From Metarhizium brunneum (taxonomy: Eukaryota; Ascomycota; Sordariomycetes; Hypocreales; Clavicipitaceae), in assembly GCF_013426205.1 (NCBI RefSeq), contig NC_089425.1, forward strand, positions 2,170,001 to 2,234,000: DNA of 64,000 bases, given 5' to 3'. Within the stretch, counting starts at the first letter, position 1, and the number at the start of each line of letters is the position of its first letter. The translations under genes were made by a program, and so were the position numbers. This document shows, one piece after another, positions 35,389-47,663 of this stretch. The notes under the pieces were generated by a model. The model saw only the letters and a list, made by a program, of their open reading frames with translations. It was not told where the DNA came from and ran no database searches.

Positions 35389-36345
35389 TTAGCTGGTTAC
35401 CATGGGTTCATGCCCATTGCCGATGTGGGACTGTTGGCAATCGTGGTGGCCCTGCTCTTCCCCTCGAAGGCCGATGTCAAGTCGATCTGGTAGACTGATT
35501 CCCTTGTCCCGCGCAGTGTTTTCTGCCCAAGCTCGCATTTTGACGAGCTGGCGAATGGCTGCGGCGCGTCGAGCTGACTGCTTCTCCAAAATGGCTTTAT
35601 TCACACTATCAGCAGCAGTTCGACGAAGTTCGGGGTCGAGAAGTGACGCAAGTTGGGGCTCTAAGCTATCCGGGGGGAAGAGTAACAACGCCATGGTCCT
35701 TTCCAAATCCTCAAGAAATTTGGGGTTGGTCGGGGCACGAGGACCAAGTTGTTCCGTAGCAAATTTCAGAGCTGGGCCAATGTCGCCGCCAGCGGAATTA
35801 CATGAACGGATGAGCTCCACTAGTTGCAAACGCAAGAGCGAAAAGTGCAATGCTTTATCATCATCTAGGATCTGTGTGATACGGTCAGCGTGGTGCCGCT
35901 AAGAAGAGCGCAGAGATCATGAAAAATCATAGACAAAACCCATCATATGCTAGTGGTTGTTTTTCATCACTGGCTAGAATATAGCCATATGCGTGGTGCA
36001 TGTATTAACTCGTATTATAATCATTTGTGCTTTGGGGGGGAGGAGAGAAGAAAGACGGAGCAAAATAAGTCTCACCTCTGGGTCAAGCTCATTCAAAGCT
36101 TCAATTGCGGCCTGAATACTGCCACTGTGTATGTGGTTCTGAATTTCTTGTCTCGCCCGAATAGATGCATTGTCTTGGTGCGGCTGTAGATTCGCCTCCT
36201 TGGAGAATTTTGCCGCCGCATTTGGATATCCTTCCATCGTCAAATAATCCAAGATTAAGGCATTAATGTCGCTGTTACGATCGTCAGTTTGACAATGTTT
36301 GGAGGAAGAAGACAGTAGTGTGTCTGGGCCTTTGGGGGTTGCCAT
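35389..36345 (-). CDS. GID8: GID E3 ligase complex subunit Gid8 (LisH-CTLH-CRA protein)
   Basis: Scaffold subunit of the GID/CTLH ubiquitin ligase, which in yeast targets gluconeogenic enzymes after glucose addition. Exons are 36076..36345 and 35389..35871 (250 residues). I chose the ATG at 36345; the frame runs three codons further without another ATG. LisH: INALILDYLTMEGYPNAAAKF. CTLH: IRARQEIQNHIHSGSIQAAIEAL up to NELDPE, joined across a 204-bp intron to ILDDDKALHFSLLRLQLVELI. CRA follows (ALKFATEQLGPRAPTNPKFLEDL). The C-terminal tail is polar and variable. The intron is long for this window but has GTGAGA and CACAG ends and stays in phase 0. Confidence 0.9.
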
Positions 36346-38056
36346 AGTAGTCAAATTGACGATCAGAAGTTGAAGAAAATATTGGTTCTCCGCACGGTTT
36401 GGCTAGGAGAGATTCCCATTTATATTTTGTTCATCATTGGGTATTGTGTGATTTCGGGGGTTTTTTTTTTCGATGACAGGATTGACCCTACCTCTTTGGT
36501 GACTTGACATCACCAACACGCTTCTCAAACGGGTTCCTGCAAGGGGTTGCAGTTGAAGATGTAGAAGCCTAGTAATTCTCAACATTAGAACATTTCATTT
36601 ACCTCACCATATCGCTAGAGAGGAATCCATACCATGATTCGTTAGACTTCCTTTCCTGGTCAATGAGCAAATCGCGAGTTAGACAACCTGCATATGGACT
36701 CCCAGGTGCGTGGACGACCGTAGGGGAAGTCGGAAACAACACGTTTCAGCGCATTGAAGGCGAGAGACACGTCAACCCCAACGCCAATGGTTTGCGGCTG
36801 CCGCCAATACGCCAAGCTGGTCCTTTGTGGTGGGCTTGTGAAGGCAGCTCGTGTGTTGGTAAGCGACAACGTCAGGTGTAGGAAGGAAGACGACAGGAGG
36901 GGATGGGTTGGGAGAAGATTCTGATCTGGCCAAGGTTGGAATGCTCCGCTCGGGTCAGTCAGCTGGCAGCTGGGTATTTAAGTACGTTGGACCAGACGAC
37001 GATTGCAGTGCTCGGCTAGTAAGGGCTGACCCACTACAGCTTCAATCAGACACACACCGACCAGACTTAAGAGCAGTTGACCTCATTGGCCCCATACCCT
37101 ACGGTCCTCTGTCGAACTTACAACAATCTGTGGAAGATAGTTGTCTGTTGTCAAGTATACATTATACACAAGTTGGCTGCAGTATGTTAGTATGTCTCGG
37201 GTGATACCAATGTACCTCTCGGCTGGCAATTCATAGCGAGATCAATCAGCTTTTGCCTCTGTGAGCTTGTCCTTTTGCGTCGCAAATTCTATGTTCTCGG
37301 GCGCTATTAGAGTCAATTTGATTATGCAGCCCGGTCCTTGCTTCCAACTGTTAATCCTCCGAGTGGGTATCATAAATGAAGCCCATCGCCGTGCCACTGC
37401 TGTGGACGTCTATATGTACTTATGTACTAGTACTATCAACTGGGGGCTAATGAGAGCATTGGCGCAGATGGTAGCAAGAAAATGCATTGGTAGATGGCGC
37501 ACACCTACACCTGATCTTGGCCAAGGGAGTTACCGGCTTGACTAAACGAATTGCTGACGCCTGATCCGGGTGCCTCAAGCTTGAAGTAGCTAATCGGCTA
37601 CGTCACATAGTCGGCCGAAAACCTGCTCGGCTAATTTTGATTCTACATTGTAATTCTGTTCTGGTGCCCTAGGACGTTCAGCAAGAACACCCAGCCTGGA
37701 GCTGAACATTCATACATGGGAGGTGACATCTGGACCGCATAGCCTGTTAATTAGCAGACCCACGTCTCCCCCACCTCAAAACCAGTTTGAGAATCCTTCG
37801 ATTCAAATACCTTCAACAACAGGGTACTGCGATATCAGGAGGACGGGCCGTTCTCTGCCTTTCGACTATAGACCAGTTTGCTACTTCAAAGTGGCCGCAC
37901 TGAGACCCGGTTTCCCCTTTTCTTTTGTGAAACAAAGGGTAGGAGAGCGACTAGAGCCACTCGAACTGTGTTGAACACAGACAATTGGATGCCGATCACC
38001 TGCTTTTACCGGTAGAGACACGGGATTTGACAGTTCTTCCTTTGGTCGAGGAAGAA
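36346..38056. other. Divergent intergenic region GID8/URK1, with possible 5' exon of URK1
   Basis: About 1.7 kb. Includes a G5T10 run at 36456-36470 and several short frames without family signals. The last 350 bp may contain an upstream URK1 exon: a Ser/Pro-rich open stretch at about 37723-37822 could splice into the frame at 37981. That would leave a real gap of about 1.4 kb. Confidence 0.4.
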
Positions 38057-39937
38057 ATGTTGGAACTTGAAAGTCATGTCACCATCCAGAAACGCGCCTA
38101 CTACTCCCCTCCCTGGGCAGACGTCAGCATCATTGCGGTGGCTGGAAGCTCAGGCTCCGGGAAGTCCACATTATCTCAGGCTATTGTGAAGAAACTCAAC
38201 TTGCCTTGGGTCGTGATTTTGTCTATGGTGAGACATGGCTACCGACAGTACTGGAAACTCGTTTTGGAGCCGCGGTCCATGACTGACAAACTCTTAGGAC
38301 TCATTTTACAAGACACTCACCCCCGAACAATCCAAGTTGGCGTTTGCCAATGAATACGATTTTGATTCACCAGATGTCTGTCTCTCCGATACAAAGCGCC
38401 TTACATCCGCACAGACTAATACTGCTATATGCTATGGCTCATAGGCTATTGACTTTGATATACTGGTTGACCGCCTGCGTGACTTAAAAGCTGGGTAAAG
38501 GAGACTTGGCCTAATATCTGTTGTAGCACGCACTAAAAACTGTACTGTAGCTAACAAAAATGATAGAAAACGAGCTGAGATACCTGTGTACTCGTTCCAA
38601 AAACACCAGAGACTTCCTCAAACTACGTCAATTTACTCCCCACATGTGCTAATTCTAGAAGGCATTTTTGCTTTGTATGATCCGCGAGTGGTCGAATTGT
38701 TAGATATGGGTGTTGGTTGAGTCCCTGTCTGTTGCTCCGCCATCGTTCTAACTACAGTACAGATTTACTGTGAAGCTGACGCGGATACATGCTTGTCGAG
38801 ACGAAGTGCGTTCTTACCAGAGCGTCTGTGTCCCTTAAAATCCCCACCCATGGCTTACCTGGCGCAATAGTTGTTCGCGATGTGCGAGAAAGAGGTAGAG
38901 ATATCGAAGGATGCATTAAGCAGTGGTTCGGGTTTGTCAAACCAAATTTTGAAAAAGTAAGCCCAAACATAGTGAGCATGCGCGGGACCAATATTGTAGA
39001 AGAGTTTTGCTGACAGTTGGCTTCACATTTGAGCAGTATGTTGAGCCTCAGCGCAAAGTGGCCGATTTAATCGTTCCGCGGGGTATCGAAAACCGAGTCG
39101 CTTTAGGTATGGCCGTCAACAAAGTAGTTTATCTTTGCTTACTCTACTTATGCCAGCTGCAGATATGATGGTTCAATTCATCGAGAAGAAACTATTCGAA
39201 AAATCCACCCACCACCGCGAGGCCCTTTCCAGACTTGAGGCTACTTGCAAAGAGCAACCCCTTTCAGATCGCGTTGTTGTCCTGGATGATACACCGCAAC
39301 TGAAATTCATGAATACAATCTTACAAGATATTGACACCTCAGCGGAGGACTTCATCTTCTACTTTGATCGGTTGGCGGCACTCATTATCGAACAGTACAT
39401 CACGCAGGCCAAGTCAAGTAAACACGGGTTCATCCCGCTAACAAAGAGTACAGGGCTTTAAATAATGTGCAATTCGTATCTCTGGCAATAGAGACTCCAC
39501 AAGGCCATAAATACCAAGGACTGAAGCCCAAGGGCGAAGTCAGCGCAGTAATTGTGCTCAGAGGCGGGTCGGCATTTGAATCGGCGTTGCGGAAAACGAT
39601 CCCTGACTGCCGAACAGGGCGGCTATTGATTCAGTCAGACTTCTCCACAGGCGAGCCGGAACTCCATTATCTACGCATCCCAGAAGATATCCATGAACAT
39701 GAAAGCGTTCTGTTGCTGGATACGCAAATGGCTAGTGGAGGTGCGGCGCTAATGGCTGTCCAAGTACTGGTAGATCATGGAGTCTCCTTGGAAAGAATAG
39801 TTCTGGCAACCTATTCTGCCGGGCGCGTGGGACTCCACAGGCTTATGACGGTGTTCCCAGAGATCACTGTCGTGGTATGCAATATACTTCGACACCAGGA
39901 GCAACGCTGGGTAGAGAAGCGGTACTTTAGGTGCTGA
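38057..39937 (+). CDS. URK1: Bifunctional uridine kinase / uracil phosphoribosyltransferase (N-terminus uncertain)
   Basis: Pyrimidine salvage: phosphorylates uridine/cytidine; the C-terminal half is UPRT-like. Nine exons: 38057..38227, 38298..38375, 38445..38494, 38567..38711, 38763..38805, 38871..38956, 39037..39106, 39163..39394, 39454..39937 (452 residues from the first in-frame ATG). The spliced frame is intact. Kinase: P-loop GSSGSGKSTLSQAI, LSM|DSFYKTL, RAEIPVYSFQKHQR, LILEGIFALYDPRV, EADADTCLSRR. UPRT part: GEVSAVIVLRGGSAFE, DCRTGRLLIQSD, LLLDTQMASGGAALMAVQVL, ending RWVEKRYFRC. Two donors are weak (GTTGGT at 38712, GTGCGT at 38806). The open frame continues upstream of the ATG to an acceptor at 37980, so a 5' exon is probably missing from this model. 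Confidence 0.85.
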
Positions 39938-40884
39938 ACCAGAGGACCTGTGCGATATCAGAAAGAGCCTTGTCCCGGCGGTTGGAAATAGGATACTCTG
40001 TTGTCCTTGGTTACTGGGAGCATTTAGTATATACTCAGGAAACGTATTATCTGTCTGGCTGGATAAATTTACATCGTTTATTGCATGACGAGTGTGTGAG
40101 GATTTCGTGGACATGAAGAGGAAGAAGGAAACAAGACATGAACTGCTTACTAAGTAAGTACACACCTACTACTAAGCACTTACTACCTGGGTACCTGGGT
40201 ACTTGAGGTAGGCTGGTATCAAATTCAGGGCCGCACGCACTGATGATTTCCAAGCCTTACTTGTTTCTATTCGACTCGCCTGCGCCTTCTAGACTGAACG
40301 GCAGAGGAGAACCCATAGAAACAAGCTTGAGAAGTAAATAAAAACAAAGCCTGTTTACAGAGTTCGGATATGGCGTAAAGGGGGAAGCTGCAGCACGTGT
40401 AAGACTTGACGCATTGAAATACGAGGGAATTCACTGTCTTGCCCCGCGACAATAACAGGGATCCAATCATCTCCAACGTCTTGCCGTATCATTGCTTGCA
40501 CGGAACTGTCGGGACAGTCAGTGAGGGAGACGTCGGTCTTTCGTGAACCAAGATTGGCGGAGTGGCTAGCAGGTGGGACCCCTGAACATTTAGCGACTGA
40601 GCGCTGTGCAGGTTGCATTTTGTTCCTAGCAAATTTATGTATGTATGACGCCAATCCCTCCCAGTGCCTTCATCTTTATGTCTCGACCTTGGAACGTCGG
40701 CCGCGACCCTCTTCCAAGCTTCTGCATATCCTTGACTTCTACCTCACACATCCTGCTTTTTTTCACCCCCTCCAGATCCAATTGGCCTTTACATAGCCTG
40801 TGAAGTTATTTAATCCTTGGTTATGTTGCATTAGTCTGCGGGTTCCATGACTTGTCCGCTTGCCGCTAGCATCCAACAAGCAAC
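39938..40884. other. Intergenic region URK1-NDE
   Basis: 947 bp between two plus-strand genes. A cluster of AAGTAAGTA, ACCTACTACTAAG and a tandem CCTGGGTA pair lies at 40149-40212. A 99-codon minus-strand frame (40355-40654) has no recognisable content. Confidence 0.4.
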
Positions 40885-43041
40885 ATGCGAGCGCGCATTC
40901 TCACACAAACCGCTACCGGATTGGTACGCCCTGCCAGAACCCAGCAATCGAATCACTCTGTTGTATTTCGACGGAAACACTTTATAGCAACACTGTCTCG
41001 CGGCTCTCCATCCCACGCTCGAACCCGCATCAATGCTGGGTTCCAGCCCAAAGTCCTGGCTTCTATTCGTCACAACTTGAACGCATCCGTTCACTGCCGC
41101 TCTTTGTCCGGAAAGCCTCTTCCCCAGGTTAATTCTTGGGTACTCAATTTCTGCTACCGGGCCGGTGCCTGGCTTGGAATATCTATAACAGTACTTGGGA
41201 TTGGCGTGATTGCCTTCTTCCTCTATGATGCGACCACTTACAAACACGAAAGGGAGCAGAGCGACATCAATATTTCGCAACTGGCTCTGCAGCCCCGACG
41301 AGGCGGGCCAAACAATCTCCCAATTGCCGAGGTGTTCATCGATGACGACGATTGCGAAGAAAAAAAGCGAATCAAAGATAAGCCTAGGCTCGTCGTGCTC
41401 GGTGGGGGCTGGGGTGGTGTTGCTCTCCTAAAAAGCCTAAACCCTGACGACTATCATGTTACAGTGATCTCGCCCACCAACTATTTTCTCTTTACGCCGA
41501 TGCTTCCTTCAGCTACTGTGGGAACCTTGGAGTTTCGATCTCTTGTTGAGCCCATTCGCCGAGTTTTGAGCCGAGTTCATGGCCACTTCATTCGAGCCAA
41601 AGCAGAAGACGTCCATTTTTCTGATAAGTTGGTTGAGGTGTCTCAGCTGGACAGCCGTGGGAAAGAGGTACGATTTTATGTACCGTATGATAAGTTGGTA
41701 ATTGCTGTTGGTTCTGTCACAAACCCCCACGGTGTCAAGGGCCTTGATAATGCCTTCTTTCTCAAGGACATCAACGATGCAAGGAAAATACGCAACCAGG
41801 TGATCCGCAATATTGAGGTTGCTTGCTTGCCGACGACGTCGGATGAAGAACGCAAGCGGCTTCTTTCTTTTGTTGTGAGTGGCGGTGGACCTACGGGCGT
41901 CGAATTCGCTGCGGAAATGTACGATCTTTTGAATGAAGATCTTACCAGGCACTTTCCCCGGTTGCTCCGAAATGAAATTTCCGTTCATCTCATTCAAAGT
42001 CGAAGCCATATTCTTAACACCTATGACGAGACTGTCTCCAAATATGCCGAAGATCGATTTGCGCGAGATCAGGTCGACGTTCTCACAAACTCACGAGTGA
42101 AGGAAGTTTGCCCAGACAAGATCGTTTTCACGCAAAAGCAAGAAGACGGCAGTCTCGTTACTAAAGAGCTTCCGGCAGGCTTTGTGCTTTGGTCCACTGG
42201 CGTGTCCCCAACCGCACTTTGCAAGAAATTGGCTCATAAGCTAGGGAATGTCCAGACCAATCGTCATGCGCTGGAGACCGACACACACCTCAGGCTTAAT
42301 GGAACACCATTAGGTGATGTCTATGCGATTGGAGACTGCTCTACTGTTCAGAACAATATTGCGGATCACATTATAACCTTTCTCCGCACTCTTGCGTGGA
42401 AGCACGGCAAAGATCCCGAAACGCTTCAGCTACACTTCAAGGATTGGCGTCAGGTCGCGCACGACGTGAAAAAGCGCTTTCCCCAGTCCGTGAACCACCT
42501 CAAACGACTAGACAAGCTTTTTGCCGAGTTCGATAAAGATCAGTCTGGAACGTTGGATTTCGGGGAGCTGAGGGAACTCCTAAACCAGATTGATAGCAAG
42601 TTGACCTCACTGCCTGCGACTGCCCAAAGAGCCCACCAACAAGGCTACTACCTTGCTCAGAAGTTCAACAAACTTGCACACTTGTCGGAAGGGTTATCAG
42701 CCAATGATATTCGAGATGGAGACCTTGATGCTGCAGCCTACAAAGCGTTTGAGTATCACCACTTAGGGAGCTTAGCATATATTGGAAACTCTGCTGTGTT
42801 TGATCTGGGTGAAGGCTGGAACGTGGCAGGCGGTCTTTGGGCTGTTTATGCATGGCGATCTGTCTATTTTGCGCAAAGTGTGAGCTTCCGTACGCGCTGC
42901 TTGCTGGCCATGGACTGGGCCAAGCGTGGACTATTTGGACGAGGTGAGTAACCCCCAAGACGGCGAAGTAATTGATGAAAAACGTGATGTGAAGATGTTT
43001 GATCCCATGCTAACTTGTAACTAGACCTGATGAGTTTCTAA
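40885..43041 (+). CDS. External alternative NADH dehydrogenase with EF hand, mitochondrial
   Basis: Type II NADH:ubiquinone oxidoreductase of the inner mitochondrial membrane, probably facing the intermembrane space (NDE type). Exons are 40885..42943 and 43025..43041 (691 residues). Order: basic presequence; a transmembrane helix near residues 95-115 (LGISITVLGIGVIAFFLY); FAD site LVVLGGGWGGVALLK near 172; NADH site FVVSGGGPTGVEFAAEMYDL; a complete EF-hand loop DKDQSGTLDFGE near residue 549; and a C-terminal membrane-associating region (AYIGNSAVFDLGEGWNVAGG). The 81-bp last intron joins GLFGR to DLMSF and stop, the usual end. The EF hand suggests calcium-regulated NAD(P)H oxidation, as in the N. 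crassa homologue; this is inference. Confidence 0.92.
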
Positions 43042-43266
43042 TAGATATTCTTGTTGCCGCTTGCCTGCTAGCTTTATTGATATATTTAAATATTCATAGA
43101 TCATGTTCAAGAGGAGCCTGTTCACATCAGTGGTGGAGGGTCCTTTTTCTGGAGGATAGATGATATTTTCCCCGTCATATATTGCATAGGAACATGTGAC
43201 ATTATTTCTGACCAAAAGTTCCCGTCTTGTGTGCGCAACGCAGTGTTCTGGCCAAGTATGAATGGC

Positions 43267-44632
43267 TCACAGGACAAAATCTTTGTGGGTCCATTTTTCT
43301 GTGACTTTTCTCTTAGCTTGTTTCTTGAACGGAATGTGTCTTCTGCTCTCGATCTTTCCTCGAACGAGCATGCTTCGATATCGATCTTTGAGGAGATTCC
43401 CTTCGGGCTTCAATCGTCGTAGGGACTCTTCCAACTCATCTGGCAAGACTAGCTCAAGGTCCTTCTCTGCTAACTTGTACTTTCCGAGCTGCCGTCTCCT
43501 GAGTTTTTCATCATCAACCTCGTTGTCGGTATCGGAATCCTCTACTGTTAGGAGAGCTTTGCTCTGCTCTCGGTCCCGAACTTCATCTGCGATCTCTTTG
43601 ATTCGCTGTTCTTGCGTCCTCCTCTGTTTCATCGCAGCCTTGTGCCTGGCGAGTCTTTCTTCCTCTTTTCGACGTTTTATGCGATTCCTCTGGGCTTGGG
43701 TCTTGCGTTGCGGTCGCTTGGTACTCGGCCTTTCGTCCTCAACACCACTCTGGAATCCTTCCCACTCTGAGTCCTCCTCCCATTCGGACATGTTTGCACG
43801 CTCTTCAGCAGCCTCAGCCTCAGCGGCAGAGCGGGCTGCCGCTTCTTGCTTGCGTCTTTCTACCTGTTCGGCCTCGACTCTTTTCTGCTCGGCATCCAAA
43901 GCCCTGGCGCTCTCCTCTGAGAGTCGGGCTTCATAGTCTGTGGACAAAGGATTGTAGCTGTATCCTCCTGTGGGTTTTTGCACGGCTGAGATCGCCTTAC
44001 CACTTGCAGCCAAAGAAATAGGCTTTTGTTTCAGAGACTTGGGTTGCTTGACGGGCTCTGAAGACGACAGGTAATCATCAACGGCTTCATTCATTGTGAT
44101 CGGCGTCGCTCCCCACATGTCATATGTTGCATCTGACGTCTGAACAGCGATTCCATGGTGGCCATCCGCGATCCGTTTTAGATGCTGCAGTTCCTTGTGA
44201 GGAACCCAATCGGTTCTTTGTCGCTTGACAGTGAGGGTCTTATCGCTTGTTTTCTCTCCAGGTCGCTTACGCAAAGAAACGGCCGGTACGGCTGACCGCT
44301 GAGCGAGGATTTCGTCGGCCTTGAGACCCTTTTTTATGTGCTTGGGAAATTTTTTGGAGATTTTAGAGTCACCCTTCAAATCGATCGTGAAGAGTTCCGA
44401 GGAGCTTTTCTCGCGAATAACGCCACTGTGAGCGAAGAGTCAGCATGGGAAAGCACGAAATCAGTCCTGGTGATAAGTACCCGCGAATAATCTCTTCATT
44501 CAGTTCTTCCAGGCCATGTTCGACCTCCGTGACATCAATGTTCTTCCGCCATGCCTTTTTGCCCTTTCTCGATGGTTGACTGAACTGCTTCGGAGCTTCT
44601 CCAGAGCCCATGGCTTGAGGCTTAACTGGCAT
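43267..44632 (-). CDS. NOP53: Ribosome biogenesis protein Nop53 (GLTSCR2/PICT1 family)
   Basis: 60S assembly factor that recruits the exosome helicase Mtr4 for 5.8S/ITS2 processing in the nucleolus. Exons are 44481..44632 and 43267..44425 (436 residues). The ATG at 44632 (MPVKPQAMGSGEAPKQF) is the first true ATG of the frame. Conserved pieces: SRKGKKAWRKNIDVTEVEHG, EELNEEIIRG joined over a 55-bp intron to GVIREKSSSELFTIDLKGD, and KTQAQRNRIKRRKEEERLARH followed by the C-terminal basic region RRLKPEGNLLKDRYRSMLVRG and RRHIPFKKQAKRKVTEKW. Long Ala/Glu/Arg-rich helices fill the middle. It is divergent from YPT6. Confidence 0.9.
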
Positions 44633-45266
44633 GACGATATGTCCTGTAATAACGGCCTCTTTAGTACGTGGAGTAATCCGATTCAATAAAATTCCAAAAT
44701 TTGGTTACAATGTGATGCTGAAAGGGCCAGACAGTTTTCTCCCAGATGGTGGGTTGAATTGGCTGGTACAATATTTTTTTTTATGGGGCCCTACTATCGC
44801 ACCCAGCCACTTGCGCTGTTTGGCTCTTGCACCGACCATGTGGCAGCCGCCTCTGACCCCCGTTTTCCACAGTCCCGGCCTGACGTTCCTCACCGCACGT
44901 GCGCCTTCGGCCAAGCAGAGCCCCTTCCACTATACATAATAACAACAACAGCAGCAACAACAGGCTCTCGGCTCCCATAAGCCAAAGTTGAAGCTACGAA
45001 AGCGCTCCACGCCGCAACCTTTGGTGCAAGGTTTTGTGGCCGTTCGCGAATCCGCCTGGGGCTTTGCAGTTTTACGCAATCTGCTCTCCTCACCTGCACT
45101 TCGAACGGTGCACATACCGTTGCTAGGTATCGAATTTAATCTTGATATTACCGACTAATCTGGCTGACGCTCGACCATCCCGCCATTCTTTGCTCCATCG
45201 CTGCCGTCCTACCTCTCGCATTTTAATCGCTTCGAAGTACTGAGACAGCCGTGAACGATATTAAAT
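44633..45266. other. Divergent intergenic region NOP53/YPT6
   Basis: 634 bp with a CAA/CAG microsatellite (about 44938-44963) and a pyrimidine-rich stretch before the YPT6 start. No gene is seen. Confidence 0.4.
44938..44963. repeat. (CAA/CAG)n microsatellite
   Basis: Short AACAACAACAGCAGCAACAACAG run in the intergenic region, non-coding. Confidence 0.7.
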
Positions 45267-46171
<905 letters not shown>

Positions 46172-46823
46172 CCGTCCATCGCGGGCCCGAAGTTGCGGGG
46201 ATTATCCCCTATTGATTGTATACCCGCTAGCATCACCACTGAACCACACTAAGATTTCTCCCCAGTGTGCACATGGATTGTGAATATAGCTTGTATAATG
46301 CAACAAAAACCACGAGCCTCCGATCCGCTACCTTAACATATTAATAGGTCACTCTGCTTTGGAACAGCAGGCTCGTGACTTTGTTGTAGTACTAATAGAA
46401 TATGGTTCAAACATGTCTTCTTCGCGAACATGGACAGCAGCTCAGGTTGTATCTATGTAAATCTATGTAGGACCTGTGAGTGTTTATGTTATTTAGTTTT
46501 ATTCTGTAGATCTGCTTATGCTCATGTATAATCTCAATATGAGTGCGAGCCATGTTATCTGCCACTAGGTGTCGAGTCACGTGTTCATTGAGTCAACCCC
46601 TTTAAATATCAACCGGATTACATCACTTGGCTATCCAACCACGACTTGGCAGAGCGGGCTGCGGAGAGTGGGGACATGCAGCCCCTGGTAGTATTTCGAC
46701 CTCTCATCAATTTTACATGACGCCTCTTCCGTTGTTGGCTTCAAATCAACCATCGCTGTTCGCTCGAATTCATCTCGGTGTGTCTCGTTGGCACAGCGCT
46801 TGCTGGAGCGCATCCAGGGAATC
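46172..46823. other. Intergenic region YPT6-KEI1
   Basis: 652 bp, AT-rich in the first part (likely the YPT6 3' UTR). No motif or gene stands out. Confidence 0.4.
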
Positions 46824-47663
46824 ATGTCGAAGTTTACAAGACTATATCTAAGGGCTCCGCGACCACAGGTAAGGCAAGCGAGCGCTCTTGATATTCGAAG
46901 CTGGGAAACGCTAATGAGTTTCGCGTAGAATTTATTTGGCCTAGTGAGCCTTCAGACTGGAACGGAACTTATCTCATTGGCGCTGGTTTTCAACAAGGTC
47001 TCGGGGGTTTATGGACTGTTGGCGATTTTGACGGGTTACCAGCTATCCTTACTCCAACTGTCGACGTATGTGTACTCGATCGGTGTCCTGGGACTGCTCG
47101 TGTATCTTATTCCCCATATCCGACGACAAAGCCCTTTCGAATGCTTGGCATTAGCATGGTTATACATTCTCGACACGACGATAAACGGAGCTTATACGGC
47201 CGCGTTTGGGCTTGACTGGTATTTTGCGAACACTACAAACAATGGATCGGATTCGGCATCTATATCTCTCCCAGGCATTGTTGCACAAGGGTTTGACGGC
47301 CTTCGGCGAGAGCGCGCTGTTCACGGCAAGGCTGTACCTCAGGAGACGGCTACTAGCATGGTATTGATTGTGGGACTTACCCTCATTCGAGTATACTTCA
47401 GCCTTGTGGTGATGGCATTTGCACGCCAAGTATTGCAAAAATACATGCAATTGATGATCCTTGAAGGACCCGGTGTGGATGAGAACGAAGGACCCTTCGC
47501 TGCTGACCTTCCAGACGGTGACGGCCGAAAAGGACGACTGGGCAGACTCATGGTGTCTTTGGGCAAGCGGTACTGGTTGGATATTCCGGGTTCTGAGAAC
47601 TGGGAGAGGAGTGTACACGGAAAACCGCATACTAGTAGCGGTACTCTAGCGGGGCAAGTGTAA
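46824..47663 (+). CDS. KEI1: Inositol phosphorylceramide synthase regulatory subunit Kei1
   Basis: Golgi membrane protein that pairs with Aur1 to make inositol phosphorylceramide (DUF1753 family). Exons are 46824..46868 and 46929..47663 (259 residues). The first exon encodes MSKFTRLYLRAPRPQ and the second continues NLFGLVSLQTGTELISLALV, the expected family start. Four hydrophobic segments are visible: about 18-40, 43-62 (YGLLAILTGYQLSLLQL), 65-85 (SIGVLGLLVYLIPHI), and near 150-170 (MVLIVGLTLIRVYFSLVVMAF). A basic linker and polar cytosolic tail follow. The 60-bp intron is phase 0 with GTAAGG and GTAG. Confidence 0.87.

Noticed and set aside
36660..36881. Overlapping open frames of about 70 codons on both strands
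   Set aside because: Mutual antisense shadows without family similarity or splice extension.
38057..39937. URK1 as a pseudogene because the frame is broken many times
   Set aside because: Every break is removed by a plausible GT-AG intron that joins conserved residues in phase; no internal stop remains.
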